DNA of 64,000 nucleotides from Gilliamella intestini (GCF_900094935.1 NZ_FMBA01000003.1:1-64000), one strand, 5' to 3'; shown: positions 9,815-18,670, numbered from the stretch's first letter. The notes: generated by a model from the letters alone, not told the origin. Numbers and translations: made by a program.

Positions 9815-10480
9815 TTAATAATCACTGGTCGAAGTTGCATCGCCAGAAACAATCGCAATACCAGCACTAGCCCCTAAACGCGAAGCCCCCGCTTGAACCA
9901 TTTTTTCAGCCGTTTGACGATCACGAATACCGCCCGATGCCTTAACACCCATCGCATTACCAACGGTATCACGCATCAACTTAACATCCTCAACCGTTGC
10001 ACCAGATACACTAAACCCTGTTGAGGTTTTAACAAAAGCAACGCCGATTTGCTTACAGATTTCACAGACTTTAACAATTTCGTCTTTAGTTAATAAACAA
10101 GTTTCTAAAATCACTTTTAATGGCACAGCGCCACAAGCATTAAATACCGCCTCAATATCTTGTTTAACCGCATCCCAATCATTGCTTTTTAACCAACCCA
10201 CATTAATAACCATATCGATTTCTTGCGCACCTGCTTTAACCGCCATTTCGGTTTCAAAGGCTTTAGCGCTAGTTAGCATTGCACCTAACGGAAAGCCAAC
10301 TACAGAACACACTTTTACATCGCTACCTTTCAGTAAACTAGCCACTAAAGGAACATAGCCTGAATTTACACAAACTGAATAAAAATGGTATTGTTTAGCT
10401 TCTTCACAAAGTTTAGTGATTTGGTCTTTTGTTGCGTTCATTGCCAGTAAAGTATGATCGATATACTTTGCATAATTCAT
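9815..10480 (-). CDS. deoC: Deoxyribose-phosphate aldolase DeoC
   Basis: Class I aldolase (DERA) that cleaves 2-deoxyribose 5-phosphate to acetaldehyde and glyceraldehyde 3-phosphate. 221 residues, the short form common in Gram-positives and some proteobacteria rather than the ~259-residue E. coli type. The Schiff-base lysine is K151 in [10 protein letters not shown], and the proton-relay lysine lies in [10 protein letters not shown]. The N-terminal YIDHTLL motif is present. First gene of the deoC-deoR-dxr series, controlled from an intergenic region with two DeoR-type operators. Confidence 0.94.
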   Translation of the reverse strand: MNYAKYIDHTLLAMNATKDQITKLCEEAKQYHFYSVCVNSGYVPLVASLLKGSDVKVCSVVGFPLGAMLTSAKAFETEMAVKAGAQEIDMVINVGWLKSNDWDAVKQDIEAVFNACGAVPLKVILETCLLTKDEIVKVCEICKQIGVAFVKTSTGFSVSGATVEDVKLMRDTVGNAMGVKASGGIRDRQTAEKMVQAGASRLGASAGIAIVSGDATSTSDY

Positions 10481-10540
10481 AGTAATGTCCTTAAGTTTTT
10501 TAGTTTTGATGTCTAATATAATGAATTTATTAGTTGTAAA

Positions 10541-10587
10541 TGTTATTTTAATAACAGATATAGGGTGATAATGTTATTATAGTAACA
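10541..10587. promoter_or_regulatory. Tandem DeoR operators upstream of deoC
   Basis: Two palindromes of the form TGTTA-N6-TAACA occur at 10541-10556 and 10572-10587, with centres 31 bp apart (about three helical turns, same face). The half sites are those of the E. coli DeoR operator as I know it. The second is part of a longer 9-bp arm palindrome (10568-10591). They lie about 60-110 bp upstream of the deoC start. Confidence 0.78.
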
Positions 10588-10731
10588 TTATGGGGGATTG
10601 TAGAAAATAGTACAAATAAAAATAGTATTAAACGGTTTGATTCATTTCTGACTCTCCTTTTTGTGTTATAAAATAGCTCAAATGTCAGATTAAGTGAAGA
10701 CTATTATATGCTTTTGGTTTTTTAAATCCCC

Positions 10732-10767
10732 AAACGGTATACACTCCTGAATATTTTTTACAAAATA
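10732..10767 (-). repeat. Dispersed repeat, copy A
   Basis: Shares AAACGGTATA...CTCCTGAATATTTTTTAC with copy B (10977) and the core TCCTGAA-NN-TTTTT-N-ACAA with copies at 18717, 18776, 26505, 31454 and 62828. Homology between A and B extends beyond this core on both sides. Like all copies, it lies 3' of a gene on the strand named here. It sits in the 630-bp deoC/surface-gene interval, which otherwise holds no gene I can support. Confidence 0.7.
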
Positions 10768-10801
10768 ACTAGCAAAATAAACCAATAAACAGCCTACTTT
10801 T

Positions 10802-10880
10802 AAGTTGTAGGAAAACAGCGAATTATTCTTTGTTATGATTAAAATAATCCATCATAAATGCACCTGTGTTTTTAAAATTA
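10802..10880. repeat. Direct repeat, left copy (~75 bp)
   Basis: Nearly identical to 12371-12445: both contain ATTATTCTTTGTTATGATT and CATAAATGCACCTGTGTTTTT with a few substitutions. The two copies flank the surface-protein gene in the same orientation. On the minus strand the segment reads as a short frame ending DYFNHNKE then stop. Similar bases occur at 26800 in an IS remnant, so the pair may be IS-end debris. Confidence 0.6.
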
Positions 10881-10976
10881 TTTATATAATTTTAAATAGT
10901 TAAATACTTTAATATCGATTAATGACGCGCTATTTCAATTAAAGTGCCTATCACACTTTTGGGTTTTTAAATGCCC

Positions 10977-11013
10977 AAACGGTATAGACTCCTGAATATT
11001 TTTTACAAAATAA
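10977..11013 (-). repeat. Dispersed repeat, copy B
   Basis: Same element as copy A, 245 bp away, in the same orientation, and about 100 bp beyond the stop of the minus-strand surface gene. It is followed by a GC-rich hairpin at 11033-11066. Confidence 0.7.
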
Positions 11014-11032
11014 CCTTCAAAATGCACCAATA

Positions 11033-11066
11033 AACAGCCCCACTTGATGTGGGGCGGCTGTTTTTT
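11033..11066. terminator. Hairpin terminator downstream of the surface-protein gene
   Basis: AACAGC and CCCAC pair with GTGGG and GCTGTT around TTGAT, with a small bulge, followed by TTTTTT on the plus strand and a shorter T tract on the minus strand. It lies 46 bp past the surface-gene stop codon. Confidence 0.65.
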
Positions 11067-11111
11067 ATTGCTTGGCTGTCTTATATAACTTTAAAGATTA
11101 ATAACTAAAAA

Positions 11112-12204
11112 CTAAGGAGTGGTGCAAACAGCATAAAAGTGGGTGCTGGGGCTTTCGCTGGGAATGGCAACGTTGCCACCGCCCGCGTAAACATTGTACC
11201 GAATTCTATCTGCCTCTATCCCGTCACTTGTCCAATAGTAGAGGAAGGAAAAGTTCGCACCATAGTAGTCTTGCATGTAGCCCCACTCCGTAAAAAATCC
11301 AGCGCCAATTCGACGTTGTAATGAACTATCTCCTGACGACGGCTTGGCGCCATCTATGCCATTCCTACAGGGGAAATAATAATGTTTACCACACTTCGCA
11401 TTGGTTAAATCTTTTACCTTCGGCATGCGATAACCCAAACTATTACACCATGCTAACTGGTCACTATAAGGTTCAAATTGATGACCACGATTGACGAACC
11501 ACTTTTGTAGCACAAATCCATAGACTACTTCATTGCCATCATTATCTCTACCCACTAACTCAAACGTCTGCGGTAACTTTGGCTTAGCAATTGGGCTAGG
11601 ATGAGGATTGTTCCATTCATTTCTTGCCTCTGGACCGGTTAGTGTTACGCGAGCTACCACTGCTCCTCTCTCCTCATAATCAGGAGTCCACAAAGTAGTA
11701 TTTACAACATTTGTCACTGTTGCAGTAATTCCCTCATGCGTGACTGGTTGCCATGTCAATTTATTTATATCTACCCCACTTATAAGTAAATCAAAAGATA
11801 AATTATGCGCGCCTGTGGTCGGGAAATTGAGGTAGTATGATTCAGAATTGATTGATTGAACTAAAAAGCCTTTATTCGAATTCCATATGTCAGCAGGGCC
11901 TGCATAACCAAACCTTAGAGTTGGCCTTGCATAATTAATAACTTCTGACGGTGGTAGTATTATTGCATCACTACGCTTATCCGTTTGATTAGTGTTATTA
12001 TTTGCTGCCTGCAATTGCCACGAATATGACAATAACGGCAGTGCCAGTAACACAATTTTTGAAAATGATTTTAGTGATAATTTAAGCGATAATATCGAGG
12101 ATATAAGCGAGAAAAATCTAAAAACGTGCCTAATGGCGTTATTTGATAAGCTTAAGGCATAGGTTTGCCAGTGTTGGTGCTTGGTGCTTTACATGGTACT
12201 GCAT
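11112..12204 (-). CDS. Surface/adhesin-like exported protein, 5' end frameshifted
   Basis: The intact frame covers 11112-12053 (313 residues), opening with a GTG inside a hydrophobic signal segment (ALPLLSYSWQLQA). Better evidence for the original start lies at ATG 12204, preceded by AAGGA at 7-base spacing. Its frame runs for a few codons and then shifts at a tandem 7-bp duplication (12174-12187). With one copy removed, an unbroken 361-residue protein results, with a long basic-then-hydrophobic leader of about 64 residues, like the extended signal peptides of type V-secreted or intimin-like proteins. The mature part has an N-terminal region of unknown fold. Its C-terminal ~110 residues (WCNSLGYRMPKVKDLTNA, YYWTSD, VCTTP) resemble the lectin-like ends of large Orbaceae and enterobacterial adhesins. 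It is flanked by direct repeats. I cannot name it further. Confidence 0.6.
12174..12187. repeat. Tandem 7-bp duplication causing frameshift
   Basis: TTGGTGC occurs twice in a row (plus-strand reading), followed by TT. On the coding (minus) strand one extra copy shifts the frame of the surface gene 15-30 bp after its likely start. Removal of either copy restores the frame exactly. Confidence 0.8.
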
Positions 12205-12370
12205 CACATCTTCCTTGTCAAGTAATATCTTTTTTATTTGATATTTTATAATTTTCTGGTTATTAAATAATCTATTTTGTTTTTAATTGTAATCGTTTGA
12301 AAACTATTTGACTAGCATTTTTGAAAACTTTTTTAAGATTTTTTTCGTTTTATTAAGGGTTTTGCTAATT

Positions 12371-12445
12371 GAGTTGTAAAAAACAGCAATTATTCTTTGT
12401 TATGATTAAAATAATCCGCCATAAATGCACCTGTGTTTTTTTAAA
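12371..12445. repeat. Direct repeat, right copy (~75 bp)
   Basis: Partner of 10802-10880, same orientation. It directly precedes the transposase remnant at 12495, which suggests the repeat belongs to past IS activity. Confidence 0.6.
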
Positions 12446-12494
12446 TTGTTGAGCAAGCCATTGCCAATGGTTGATAAATGGTCGGGTTTTATAT

Positions 12495-12902
12495 ACGGAC
12501 AGTAGCTTTATGCATCGGGAAGGCAAGCCTAAAGGGTTCTTCTACTTAGATCACCGAACGGTTGATGGCAAACATAATTTAATTACCGATGCCTATGTTA
12601 TAGCCGGAAATGTCTATGATTCCTAGCCTTATATGACTCGATTAAAACGCCAGTTAGGGCGGTTTGGCTTTAATCCAGTGTTGGGTTATCGTCGCCCACT
12701 CATGATGAGAATCCCAAACAATACCACGAACATCGCCATGCACGATTTAGGGGGAAGAGCGCAGGTTCAAATGCACTGTTTATTGGCCGTAACGGCTCAA
12801 AATATCAAGAAAATAGCGATAAAGCTAGTTTTGTTACGTTTTTTAGGCTGTTTTTTAATTTATTTAATAAAATCCAAATTAAAAATCCTGTTTATGGTTT
12901 AA
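12495..12902 (+). pseudogene. Transposase remnant (IS1182-like)
   Basis: Translation in the frame of 12510 gives MHREGKPKGFFYLDHRTVDG and then KHNLITDAYVIAGNVYDS. This is the core of IS1182-type transposases, and it meets an in-frame TAG where homologues have a codon. Beyond the stop the same frame continues RLKRQLGRFGFNPVLGYRRP, with a segment missing before VLGYRRP, and later AQNIKKIA, typical of the C-terminal end. The 5' half is absent. So this is a stop-interrupted, internally deleted, non-functional fragment. The remainder of 12205-13028 holds only AT-rich sequence, a repeat and a hairpin. Confidence 0.8.
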
Positions 12903-12950
12903 ATAAAAAAATAAACCCCGAATTATATCGAGGTTTGTCAGCAATCTGAA

Positions 12951-12974
12951 AACTCGCTTTTTGGCGAGTTTTTT
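12951..12974. terminator. Terminator hairpin between the IS remnant and grcA
   Basis: AACTCGC pairs with GCGAGTT around a T-rich loop, followed by TTTT on the plus strand. It is downstream of grcA on the minus strand and nearly identical to the hairpin at 53-80. Confidence 0.65.
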
Positions 12975-13028
12975 GTCTAAATTAAAGTTTAGTAAAGGGC
13001 GAGTATTTCTAAGTTTTTGAATAGACTG

Positions 13029-13412
13029 TTAAATTTTAGTTGTAAACGTACGAGCAATAACGTCACGTTGTTGTTCTGCTGTTAATGAGTTAAAACGTAC
13101 TGCATAACCAGAAACACGAATTGTTAATTGTGGGTATTTTTCTGGGTGTTTTACAGCGTCTTCTAAAGTTTCACGACGAAGAACGTTCACATTTAAATGT
13201 TGACCACCTTCAACTTTTACAGTTGGAGCAACATCTAATGGAACTTCGCGATATTCGAATTGACCAAGTTCTGCAGTTGGAATAATTTGATCTTCTTTAT
13301 AAACTGATTTAGCAGCTACACAACGAGCTTCTTTTGTAGAGTCGTCTAATAACCAGAAAGAATTTAGAAGTGCTGAGTTGTCTGCTTTAGTAATTTGGAT
13401 ACCTGTAATCAT
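13029..13412 (-). CDS. grcA: Autonomous glycyl radical cofactor GrcA (YfiD)
   Basis: Small stress protein homologous to the C-terminus of pyruvate formate-lyase. It can replace the oxidatively cleaved glycyl-radical end of PFL and restore activity. 127 residues, the standard length. The glycyl radical motif RVSGYAV places the radical at G102. A strong AGGAGG lies seven bases before ATG 13412. Upstream is an FNR-like site (13479-13492), and a small hairpin (CCCTAA/TTAGGG at 13441-13457) is in the leader. Regulation by oxygen limitation fits both the family and a gut lifestyle. Confidence 0.95.
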   Translation of the reverse strand: MITGIQITKADNSALLNSFWLLDDSTKEARCVAAKSVYKEDQIIPTAELGQFEYREVPLDVAPTVKVEGGQHLNVNVLRRETLEDAVKHPEKYPQLTIRVSGYAVRFNSLTAEQQRDVIARTFTTKI

Positions 13413-13478
13413 TTTAAATCCTCCTAACGGGGCCTTATTGCCCTAAAATAATTAGGGTTAATATAGCACTTTAAAAAT

Positions 13479-13492
13479 TTGATAAAAGTCAA
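13479..13492. promoter_or_regulatory. FNR-type site upstream of grcA
   Basis: TTGAT-AAAA-GTCAA matches nine of ten conserved bases of the FNR consensus TTGAT-N4-ATCAA. It lies 67-80 bp upstream of the grcA start. grcA (yfiD) is FNR-activated in E. coli. Confidence 0.65.
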
Positions 13493-13617
13493 AAAAAACT
13501 ATTGCTTCGATAAGTAATACCTTTAGTTTTAATTTTTGCTTTTGTTGGGTTATTATGTCTTAAGCTAAATTAGCTTTTGCTAAGCAACACAGGCATTATT
13601 AATGAGTGGTATAAAAT

Positions 13618-14307
13618 ATGACGACAAATTTAACTTGGCATGATGTTATTGGTGGTGAAAAAGAAAAGCCTTATTTTCAACAAATAATGCAATTTGTGGC
13701 TTCAGAGCGAGCCAATGGCAAAGTTATTTATCCTCCTCAGCATGATGTGTTTAATGCGTTTCGTTTTACGCCATTTGATCAAATTAAAGTGGTGATTTTA
13801 GGGCAAGATCCTTATCATGGTCCTAATCAAGCTCACGGTCTTTCTTTTTCTGTTTTACCCGGAGTTAAGACACCACCATCGTTAGTTAATATTTATAAAG
13901 AACTGGCAACCGATATTGATGGTTTTACAATTCCTTCTCATGGCTATTTAGCTTCTTGGGCTGCTCAAGGTGTATTACTATTAAATAATGTGTTGACTGT
14001 TGAAGCTGGGCAAGCGCATTCTCATGCAAAAATAGGTTGGGAAACTTTTACTGATAATGTGATAGCAGTAATCGATGAGTATCTTGAAGGTGTGGTTTTT
14101 TTATTGTGGGGATCTCCTGCACAAAAAAAAGGGCAGTTTATTAATCGCCAAAAACATCATGTATTAACATCGGTGCATCCATCACCGTTATCTGCTCATC
14201 GTGGTTTTTTTGGCTGTAAGCACTTTTCCAAAGCGAATGACCTTATTATGCAACAAGGTAAAAAAGCAATAGATTGGCAACCAAGACTAGCGGAAAAACA
14301 AACATGA
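13618..14307 (+). CDS. ung: Uracil-DNA glycosylase Ung
   Basis: Base-excision repair enzyme that removes uracil from DNA. 229 residues, the same length as E. coli Ung. The water-activating motif GQDPYHG contains D64, and the second active-site motif is [11 protein letters not shown]. The uracil-binding region includes [10 protein letters not shown]. Its stop codon overlaps the gntR start (ATGA at 14304-14307), so translation of the two is probably coupled. It is divergent from grcA, the neighbour seen in E. coli as well (yfiD next to ung), so the synteny supports the call. Confidence 0.96.
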   Translation: MTTNLTWHDVIGGEKEKPYFQQIMQFVASERANGKVIYPPQHDVFNAFRFTPFDQIKVVILGQDPYHGPNQAHGLSFSVLPGVKTPPSLVNIYKELATDIDGFTIPSHGYLASWAAQGVLLLNNVLTVEAGQAHSHAKIGWETFTDNVIAVIDEYLEGVVFLLWGSPAQKKGQFINRQKHHVLTSVHPSPLSAHRGFFGCKHFSKANDLIMQQGKKAIDWQPRLAEKQT

Positions 14308-15308
14308 GTAATAATAAAAGACGTCGAACAAGTTTGCAGGAAATTGCAAATTTAATCGGGATTAGTAAAATGACAGTGAGTCGTTTTTTACGTGATCCCA
14401 ATCTTGTATCTAAACCACTTCAATTACAAATTTCAGCCGCAATAGATAAGCTAGGATATATTCCTAATAAAGCTCCCGATATGCTGTCTAATGCTAAAAG
14501 CAATGCCATTGGTATTGTGTTCCCTTCTTTAACTAATCAAGTTTTTGCCGATATTTTAAAAGGTATTGAAATGGTGACTGATGCTAGCGGATATCAAACC
14601 ATGATTACCCATACTGGATACAGCGCAGAAAAAGAAGAGTCTCGTTTGCGTTCGTTGCTTTCATATAATATTGATGGATTGATTTTAACCGAAAGAACAC
14701 ATACCCCTGCAACATTAAAGATGATCGAAATGGCTGGTGTACCAGTGGTTGAAATTATGGATAGTGTTTCGCCTTGTCTTGATATGGCTGTCGGATTTGA
14801 TAATTTTACTGCAACCAGAAATATGATTGATAAAATGATAGATAAAGGTCGCCGAAATATTGTCTATTTTAGTGCAAGGCAAGATCAGCGAAGTATTATT
14901 CGTCAACAAGGTTATGAAAAGGCTATGGAAGAAGCTGGATTGACACCTCGGACGCTAGCGACTAAAGAAGCATCATCTTATGAATTAGGGGCAAGATTTT
15001 TGCATCAAATTTTAAAAGAGTTTCCTTGTGTTGATGGTATTTTTAGTACCAATGATGATTTGGCTTTAGGGGTATTACTTGAATGTCAACGGTTGCATAT
15101 TGATGTCCCTAAAAAGATAGCTATTGTCGGGTTTCATGGGCATAAAATTGGTCAATATATGAATCCAAAATTGGCTTCTATACATACACCAAGAATTGAG
15201 ATGGGGAAAATTGCGGCTGAACTGCTATTAAAACGAATCAACGGCGAGAAGGTTGAGCAAAAAGTGATTGATTTGCCGGTTGAGTATCTAGATGGAGAAA
15301 GTATTTAG
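14304..15308 (+). CDS. gntR: Gluconate utilisation repressor GntR (LacI family)
   Basis: LacI/GalR-family regulator, 334 residues. The helix-turn-helix is in [20 protein letters not shown], followed by [15 protein letters not shown]. The sensor domain contains [24 protein letters not shown] and [12 protein letters not shown], which are specific to E. coli-type GntR and not to LacI proteins in general. I start at ATG 14304, which gives a four-base ATGA overlap with ung; a longer frame opens at 14274. No gluconate kinase or permease gene is in the window, so its targets must lie elsewhere. The ung-gntR pairing is unexpected, as the two functions are unrelated. Confidence 0.88.
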   Translation: MSNNKRRRTSLQEIANLIGISKMTVSRFLRDPNLVSKPLQLQISAAIDKLGYIPNKAPDMLSNAKSNAIGIVFPSLTNQVFADILKGIEMVTDASGYQTMITHTGYSAEKEESRLRSLLSYNIDGLILTERTHTPATLKMIEMAGVPVVEIMDSVSPCLDMAVGFDNFTATRNMIDKMIDKGRRNIVYFSARQDQRSIIRQQGYEKAMEEAGLTPRTLATKEASSYELGARFLHQILKEFPCVDGIFSTNDDLALGVLLECQRLHIDVPKKIAIVGFHGHKIGQYMNPKLASIHTPRIEMGKIAAELLLKRINGEKVEQKVIDLPVEYLDGESI

Positions 15309-15337
15309 AAGATAGGGGATAATATTGTTAATGATTT

Positions 15338-15364
15338 AACCTTACCACCTTTGGTGATAAGGTT
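15338..15364. terminator. Bidirectional terminator between gntR and the DUF805 gene
   Basis: AACCTTA with inner CACC pairs with GGTG and TAAGGTT, with one mismatch and a three-base loop. It sits between the converging gntR and DUF805 genes. Confidence 0.6.
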
Positions 15365-15373
15365 ATTAGTAAA

Positions 15374-15748
15374 TTATAATCCTTTAGGGTTTTCACCGTA
15401 TTGGTTGCTGCCTGGTGTTGAGTCCATGCATGCGAAAACCAATAACACAATTGCGCCAATCAATGGAACCAAAGCAATTAATACCCACCAACCAGATCTA
15501 TCTGTATCATGTAAACGTCGTACTGCAACAGCCAAACTTGGAAGAAATAATGCTGCCCAAACAACAAAACTAATAATATTTGTTACTGACACTAAAGAGG
15601 TACTAATTGAAATAAGGATCACTCCAACAATACTCAAAGCAAGATTTAAAAGAAAACCGAAAAGAGTAAACATCCAATATTCTTGACGGCGAGCTCGCCC
15701 ATTAAAATTTGCATAATTTTGTGTAATACAACTAATAAACCAATTCAT
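15374..15748 (-). CDS. DUF805 family membrane protein, copy 1
   Basis: Small inner-membrane protein of the DUF805 family (YhaH/YhaI-like), 124 residues with three to four hydrophobic segments. Family hallmarks are visible: NFNGRARRQEYWMF at residues 14-27, the VRRLHDTDRSGWW motif near residue 78, and a C-terminal DSTPGSNQYGENPKG tail. The function of the family is unknown. Its start region and upstream sequence are duplicated at 16118-16670. AAGG directly precedes the ATG. Confidence 0.85.
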   Translation of the reverse strand: MNWFISCITQNYANFNGRARRQEYWMFTLFGFLLNLALSIVGVILISISTSLVSVTNIISFVVWAALFLPSLAVAVRRLHDTDRSGWWVLIALVPLIGAIVLLVFACMDSTPGSNQYGENPKGL

Positions 15749-15968
15749 CCTTATATATATCCTTTTTTGATAAGTTTTAAAAAATAATTTAGGTTTTGTT
15801 ATTTTAATGAAAAAAAATCGAAAATAAAACTGATTTTTATCATTGAATTAAATATTTTTTATTTTTTATCAAAATTTAATTGCCATTGACTTGTTGATTT
15901 CCAGTTTTTATAAAGTGGATATCTATTTTTAAAATTACCGCTCAGTGGTTATTTATACCAACTAATGC

Positions 15969-16095
15969 CATAAAATTGGCTTAATGTGTGAACAGGATAT
16001 TAGTACCAAAAGCGTTTTGCGATCTTGATATAGTGAAGTTGGTTGTTTGCTAACGATAAAGCAACAGTAGGTCTACCAAAAAATAACGGTAGTTT
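15969..16095 (+). pseudogene. Fragment of upp (duplicated 5' end)
   Basis: CATAAAATTGG, TTAATG and GATATTAG align base by base with 16710-16850 inside upp, including the codons for [19 protein letters not shown], but with substitutions, a stop and no first ~13 codons. The promoter-proximal sequence before it (CCGCTCAGTGGTTATTTATA) is also repeated before upp. It is therefore the relic of a tandem duplication, not an independent gene. Confidence 0.8.
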
Positions 16096-16117
16096 GGTGA
16101 CTAGGCTAATTAACAAA

Positions 16118-16453
16118 CTACATCCCTTTAGGGTTTTCGCCATATTGGTTAGGACCAGGAGTTGAATCGGTACACATAAGTTTTAATAGCGTATAAGGTG
16201 TTGCAGTCCAAAAGTACCGACCCGGTTTATCAACATCATGCAAACGGCGTACTGTAACTGCGAAATTAGGAACAAATAAAGTCAACACCAAGCTCAAAGT
16301 TAAAACGAGGTTATTTTTCATCATATTATCAATAATTATCATCAAAATAATTAGAACAATATAGATCGAAGAGAACATCCAATATTCTTTACGGCAAGCT
16401 CGCCCATTAAAATTTGCATAATTTATTGTAATACAATCAATAAACCAATTCAT
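16118..16453 (-). CDS. DUF805 family membrane protein, copy 2
   Basis: Paralogue of the gene at 15374, 111 residues. The first ~27 residues (MNWFIDCITINYANFNGRA) and the last ~15 are nearly identical to copy 1. The middle membrane segments have diverged and the SGWW motif has become PGRYFW with a shorter following helix. It may be drifting toward loss of function. It lies directly upstream of and divergent from upp, in the same arrangement as copy 1 and the upp fragment. Confidence 0.75.
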   Translation of the reverse strand: MNWFIDCITINYANFNGRACRKEYWMFSSIYIVLIILMIIIDNMMKNNLVLTLSLVLTLFVPNFAVTVRRLHDVDKPGRYFWTATPYTLLKLMCTDSTPGPNQYGENPKGM

Positions 16454-16671
16454 TCCCTATCCCTTTTTATTTAATAACTGATAACGATTCTAATGAAAAT
16501 AAAACGAAAATTAAACTGATTTTTATTGTTGATATTTTTACTAATATTTACACTGTCGATAAACCTGTTGATTTCAGGTTTTCATAAAGTAGGTATCTGT
16601 GTTAGAATTACCGCTCAGTGGTTATTTATACCAACTAACAGATTATAGAAAATAACACTGAGGTTCCCTCC

Positions 16672-17298
16672 ATGAAAATAGTTGAAGTTAAACACCCCCT
16701 CGTCCGTCATAAAATTGGTTTAATGCGTGAACACGATATTAGCACCAAAGACTTCCGCGATCTTGCCAGTGAAGTTGGTAGTTTATTAACTTATGAAGCA
16801 ACAGCTGATCTCCCTACTGAAAAAGTCACCATAAATGGTTGGTGTGGGCCTGTTGAAGTTGAGCAAATTAAAGGTAAAAAAATTACGGTTGTGCCTATTT
16901 TGCGTGCGGGTTTAGGTATGATGGATGGTGTGCTTAAGCATATTCCAAGTGCGCGTATTAGTGTTGTCGGTTTTTACCGTAACGAAGAAACGTTAGAACC
17001 TGTTCCTTATTTCCAGAAATTAACCTCGGATATTGAAGAGCGAATGGCTTTAGTTGTTGATCCAATGTTAGCAACGGGTGGTTCAATGGTGGCGACAATC
17101 GATTTACTTAAAAAAGCAGGTTGTAAAAATATTAAAGTATTGGTTTTAGTTGCTGCACCAGAAGGCATTAAAGTACTTGAACAAGCTCACCCAGATGTTG
17201 AACTTTATACTGCATCGATTGATGAGAGGTTGAACGAGAAAGGCTACATATTACCAGGACTTGGTGATGCTGGAGACAAAATCTTCGGCACAAAATAA
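16672..17298 (+). CDS. upp: Uracil phosphoribosyltransferase Upp
   Basis: Pyrimidine salvage enzyme that makes UMP from uracil and PRPP. 208 residues, identical in length to the E. coli enzyme. The PRPP-binding motif [12 protein letters not shown] is at about residues 128-139, and the uracil-binding C-terminal segment [17 protein letters not shown] is intact. It starts at ATG 16672 with GAGG upstream. It is followed by a hairpin and uraA, the usual upp-uraA operon. The 5' end and promoter have a degenerate tandem copy at about 15890-16095. Confidence 0.96.
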   Translation: MKIVEVKHPLVRHKIGLMREHDISTKDFRDLASEVGSLLTYEATADLPTEKVTINGWCGPVEVEQIKGKKITVVPILRAGLGMMDGVLKHIPSARISVVGFYRNEETLEPVPYFQKLTSDIEERMALVVDPMLATGGSMVATIDLLKKAGCKNIKVLVLVAAPEGIKVLEQAHPDVELYTASIDERLNEKGYILPGLGDAGDKIFGTK

Positions 17299-17312
17299 AA
17301 TCTCAAATTTTA

Positions 17313-17335
17313 GACCGGTTTATCCGGTTTTTTTA
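17313..17335 (+). terminator. Hairpin between upp and uraA
   Basis: ACCGG pairs with CCGGT around TTTAT, followed by a run of seven Ts. It resembles an intrinsic terminator and could attenuate transcription into uraA. Confidence 0.7.
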
Positions 17336-17391
17336 TGCTTGTAAATCAAGCAAGTTATACAACAAACTTAGTTAAATAAGAGAGGCGAGAT

Positions 17392-18660
17392 GTGAGCAAT
17401 ATCACAACAGATAAAACAAAAAATATAACATCACAGCATAAACATTCATGGCAAGATATTTTTACTGGTGCACAGATGTTATTTGTCGCCTTTGGGGCTT
17501 TGGTATTAGTTCCAATGCTTACAAAATTAGACCCAAATGTAGCTCTTTTTACTGCTGGTGTTGGTACGTTGTTATTTCAATTGACAACCAAAGGTAAAGT
17601 TCCTGTATTTTTAGCGTCATCGTTTGCTTTTATTGCCCCTATCTCATTTGGTGTTGCACAATGGGGCATTCCTGCTACTTTAGGCGGTTTAGTGGCTGCA
17701 GGTTTTGTTTTTATGTTTTTTGCTTTTTTAGTAAAAATTAATGGTAGCCATGTTATTGACCGTATATTACCGCCAGTTGTAACTGGTCCAATTATTATGG
17801 TTATTGGTTTATCACTTGCACCTGTTGCGGTAGGAATGGCAATGGGTAAAGACATTAATGTGCCAGTCGAACATTATAAATTGATTATAATATCAATGGT
17901 TTCACTATTAACGACTTTAATTGTGGCAATTTGGGCAAAAGGATTTCTAAAATTATTACCTATTATTTCAGGTATTTTGGTGGGATATATATTGTCTTGT
18001 TTATTTGGCATTGTCGATTTTCAACCTGTTATTAATGCGCCATGGTTTAAAGTGCCAGATTTCACGTTCCCTGAGTTTCATTGGCAAGCCATTTTATATA
18101 TGATTCCAATTGTTATCGCACCAACCATTGAACATGTTGGTGATATTATGGCAATTGGTTCGGTAACAGGTAAAGACTATACACGCGATCCTGGTTTGCA
18201 ACGCACATTATTAGGTGATGGGCTTGCAACTTCGGCTGCCGGTCTTTTTGGTGGACCGCCTTGTATTACTTATGCTGAAGTGATTGGCGCTGTAACCTTA
18301 ACCCGAAATTTTAAAACGCGAGTAATGACATGGGCAGCTGTTTGGGCTATTTTAATGTCTTTTGTCGGTAAGATCGGAGCATTTTTAAGCTCAATTCCAA
18401 CGGTTGTTATGGGTGGAATTATGGTGCTGCTATTTGGTTCTATTGCATCAGTGGGTATTAATATTTTAATCAAACATAAGGTCGATCTGTCTGTATCGCG
18501 TAATATGTGTATTGTTTCATTAGTTTTGGTGTTTGGTATTGGTGGTATGGTTTTTGACTTTGGTTCATATGCATTACAAGGTATAAGCTTGTGCGGAATT
18601 TTAGCCATTGTGTTAAACCTGATCTTACCTCGTCAAGAAAAGTCGACAGATACTCATTAA
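17392..18660 (+). CDS. uraA: Uracil permease UraA (NCS2 family)
   Basis: Inner-membrane uracil:proton symporter of the nucleobase:cation symporter-2 family. 422 residues with about 14 hydrophobic segments. The substrate-site glutamate regions are seen in APTIEHVGDIMAIGSV and in GGPPCITYAEVIGAV (about residues 243-258 and 287-301). It starts with GTG at 17392, where AGAGAGG precedes at suitable spacing. The overlapping ATG at 17390 is followed at once by a stop codon. Paired with upp for uptake and salvage of uracil. Confidence 0.93.
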   Translation: MSNITTDKTKNITSQHKHSWQDIFTGAQMLFVAFGALVLVPMLTKLDPNVALFTAGVGTLLFQLTTKGKVPVFLASSFAFIAPISFGVAQWGIPATLGGLVAAGFVFMFFAFLVKINGSHVIDRILPPVVTGPIIMVIGLSLAPVAVGMAMGKDINVPVEHYKLIIISMVSLLTTLIVAIWAKGFLKLLPIISGILVGYILSCLFGIVDFQPVINAPWFKVPDFTFPEFHWQAILYMIPIVIAPTIEHVGDIMAIGSVTGKDYTRDPGLQRTLLGDGLATSAAGLFGGPPCITYAEVIGAVTLTRNFKTRVMTWAAVWAILMSFVGKIGAFLSSIPTVVMGGIMVLLFGSIASVGINILIKHKVDLSVSRNMCIVSLVLVFGIGGMVFDFGSYALQGISLCGILAIVLNLILPRQEKSTDTH

Positions 18661-18670
18661 ATTCCTTATA

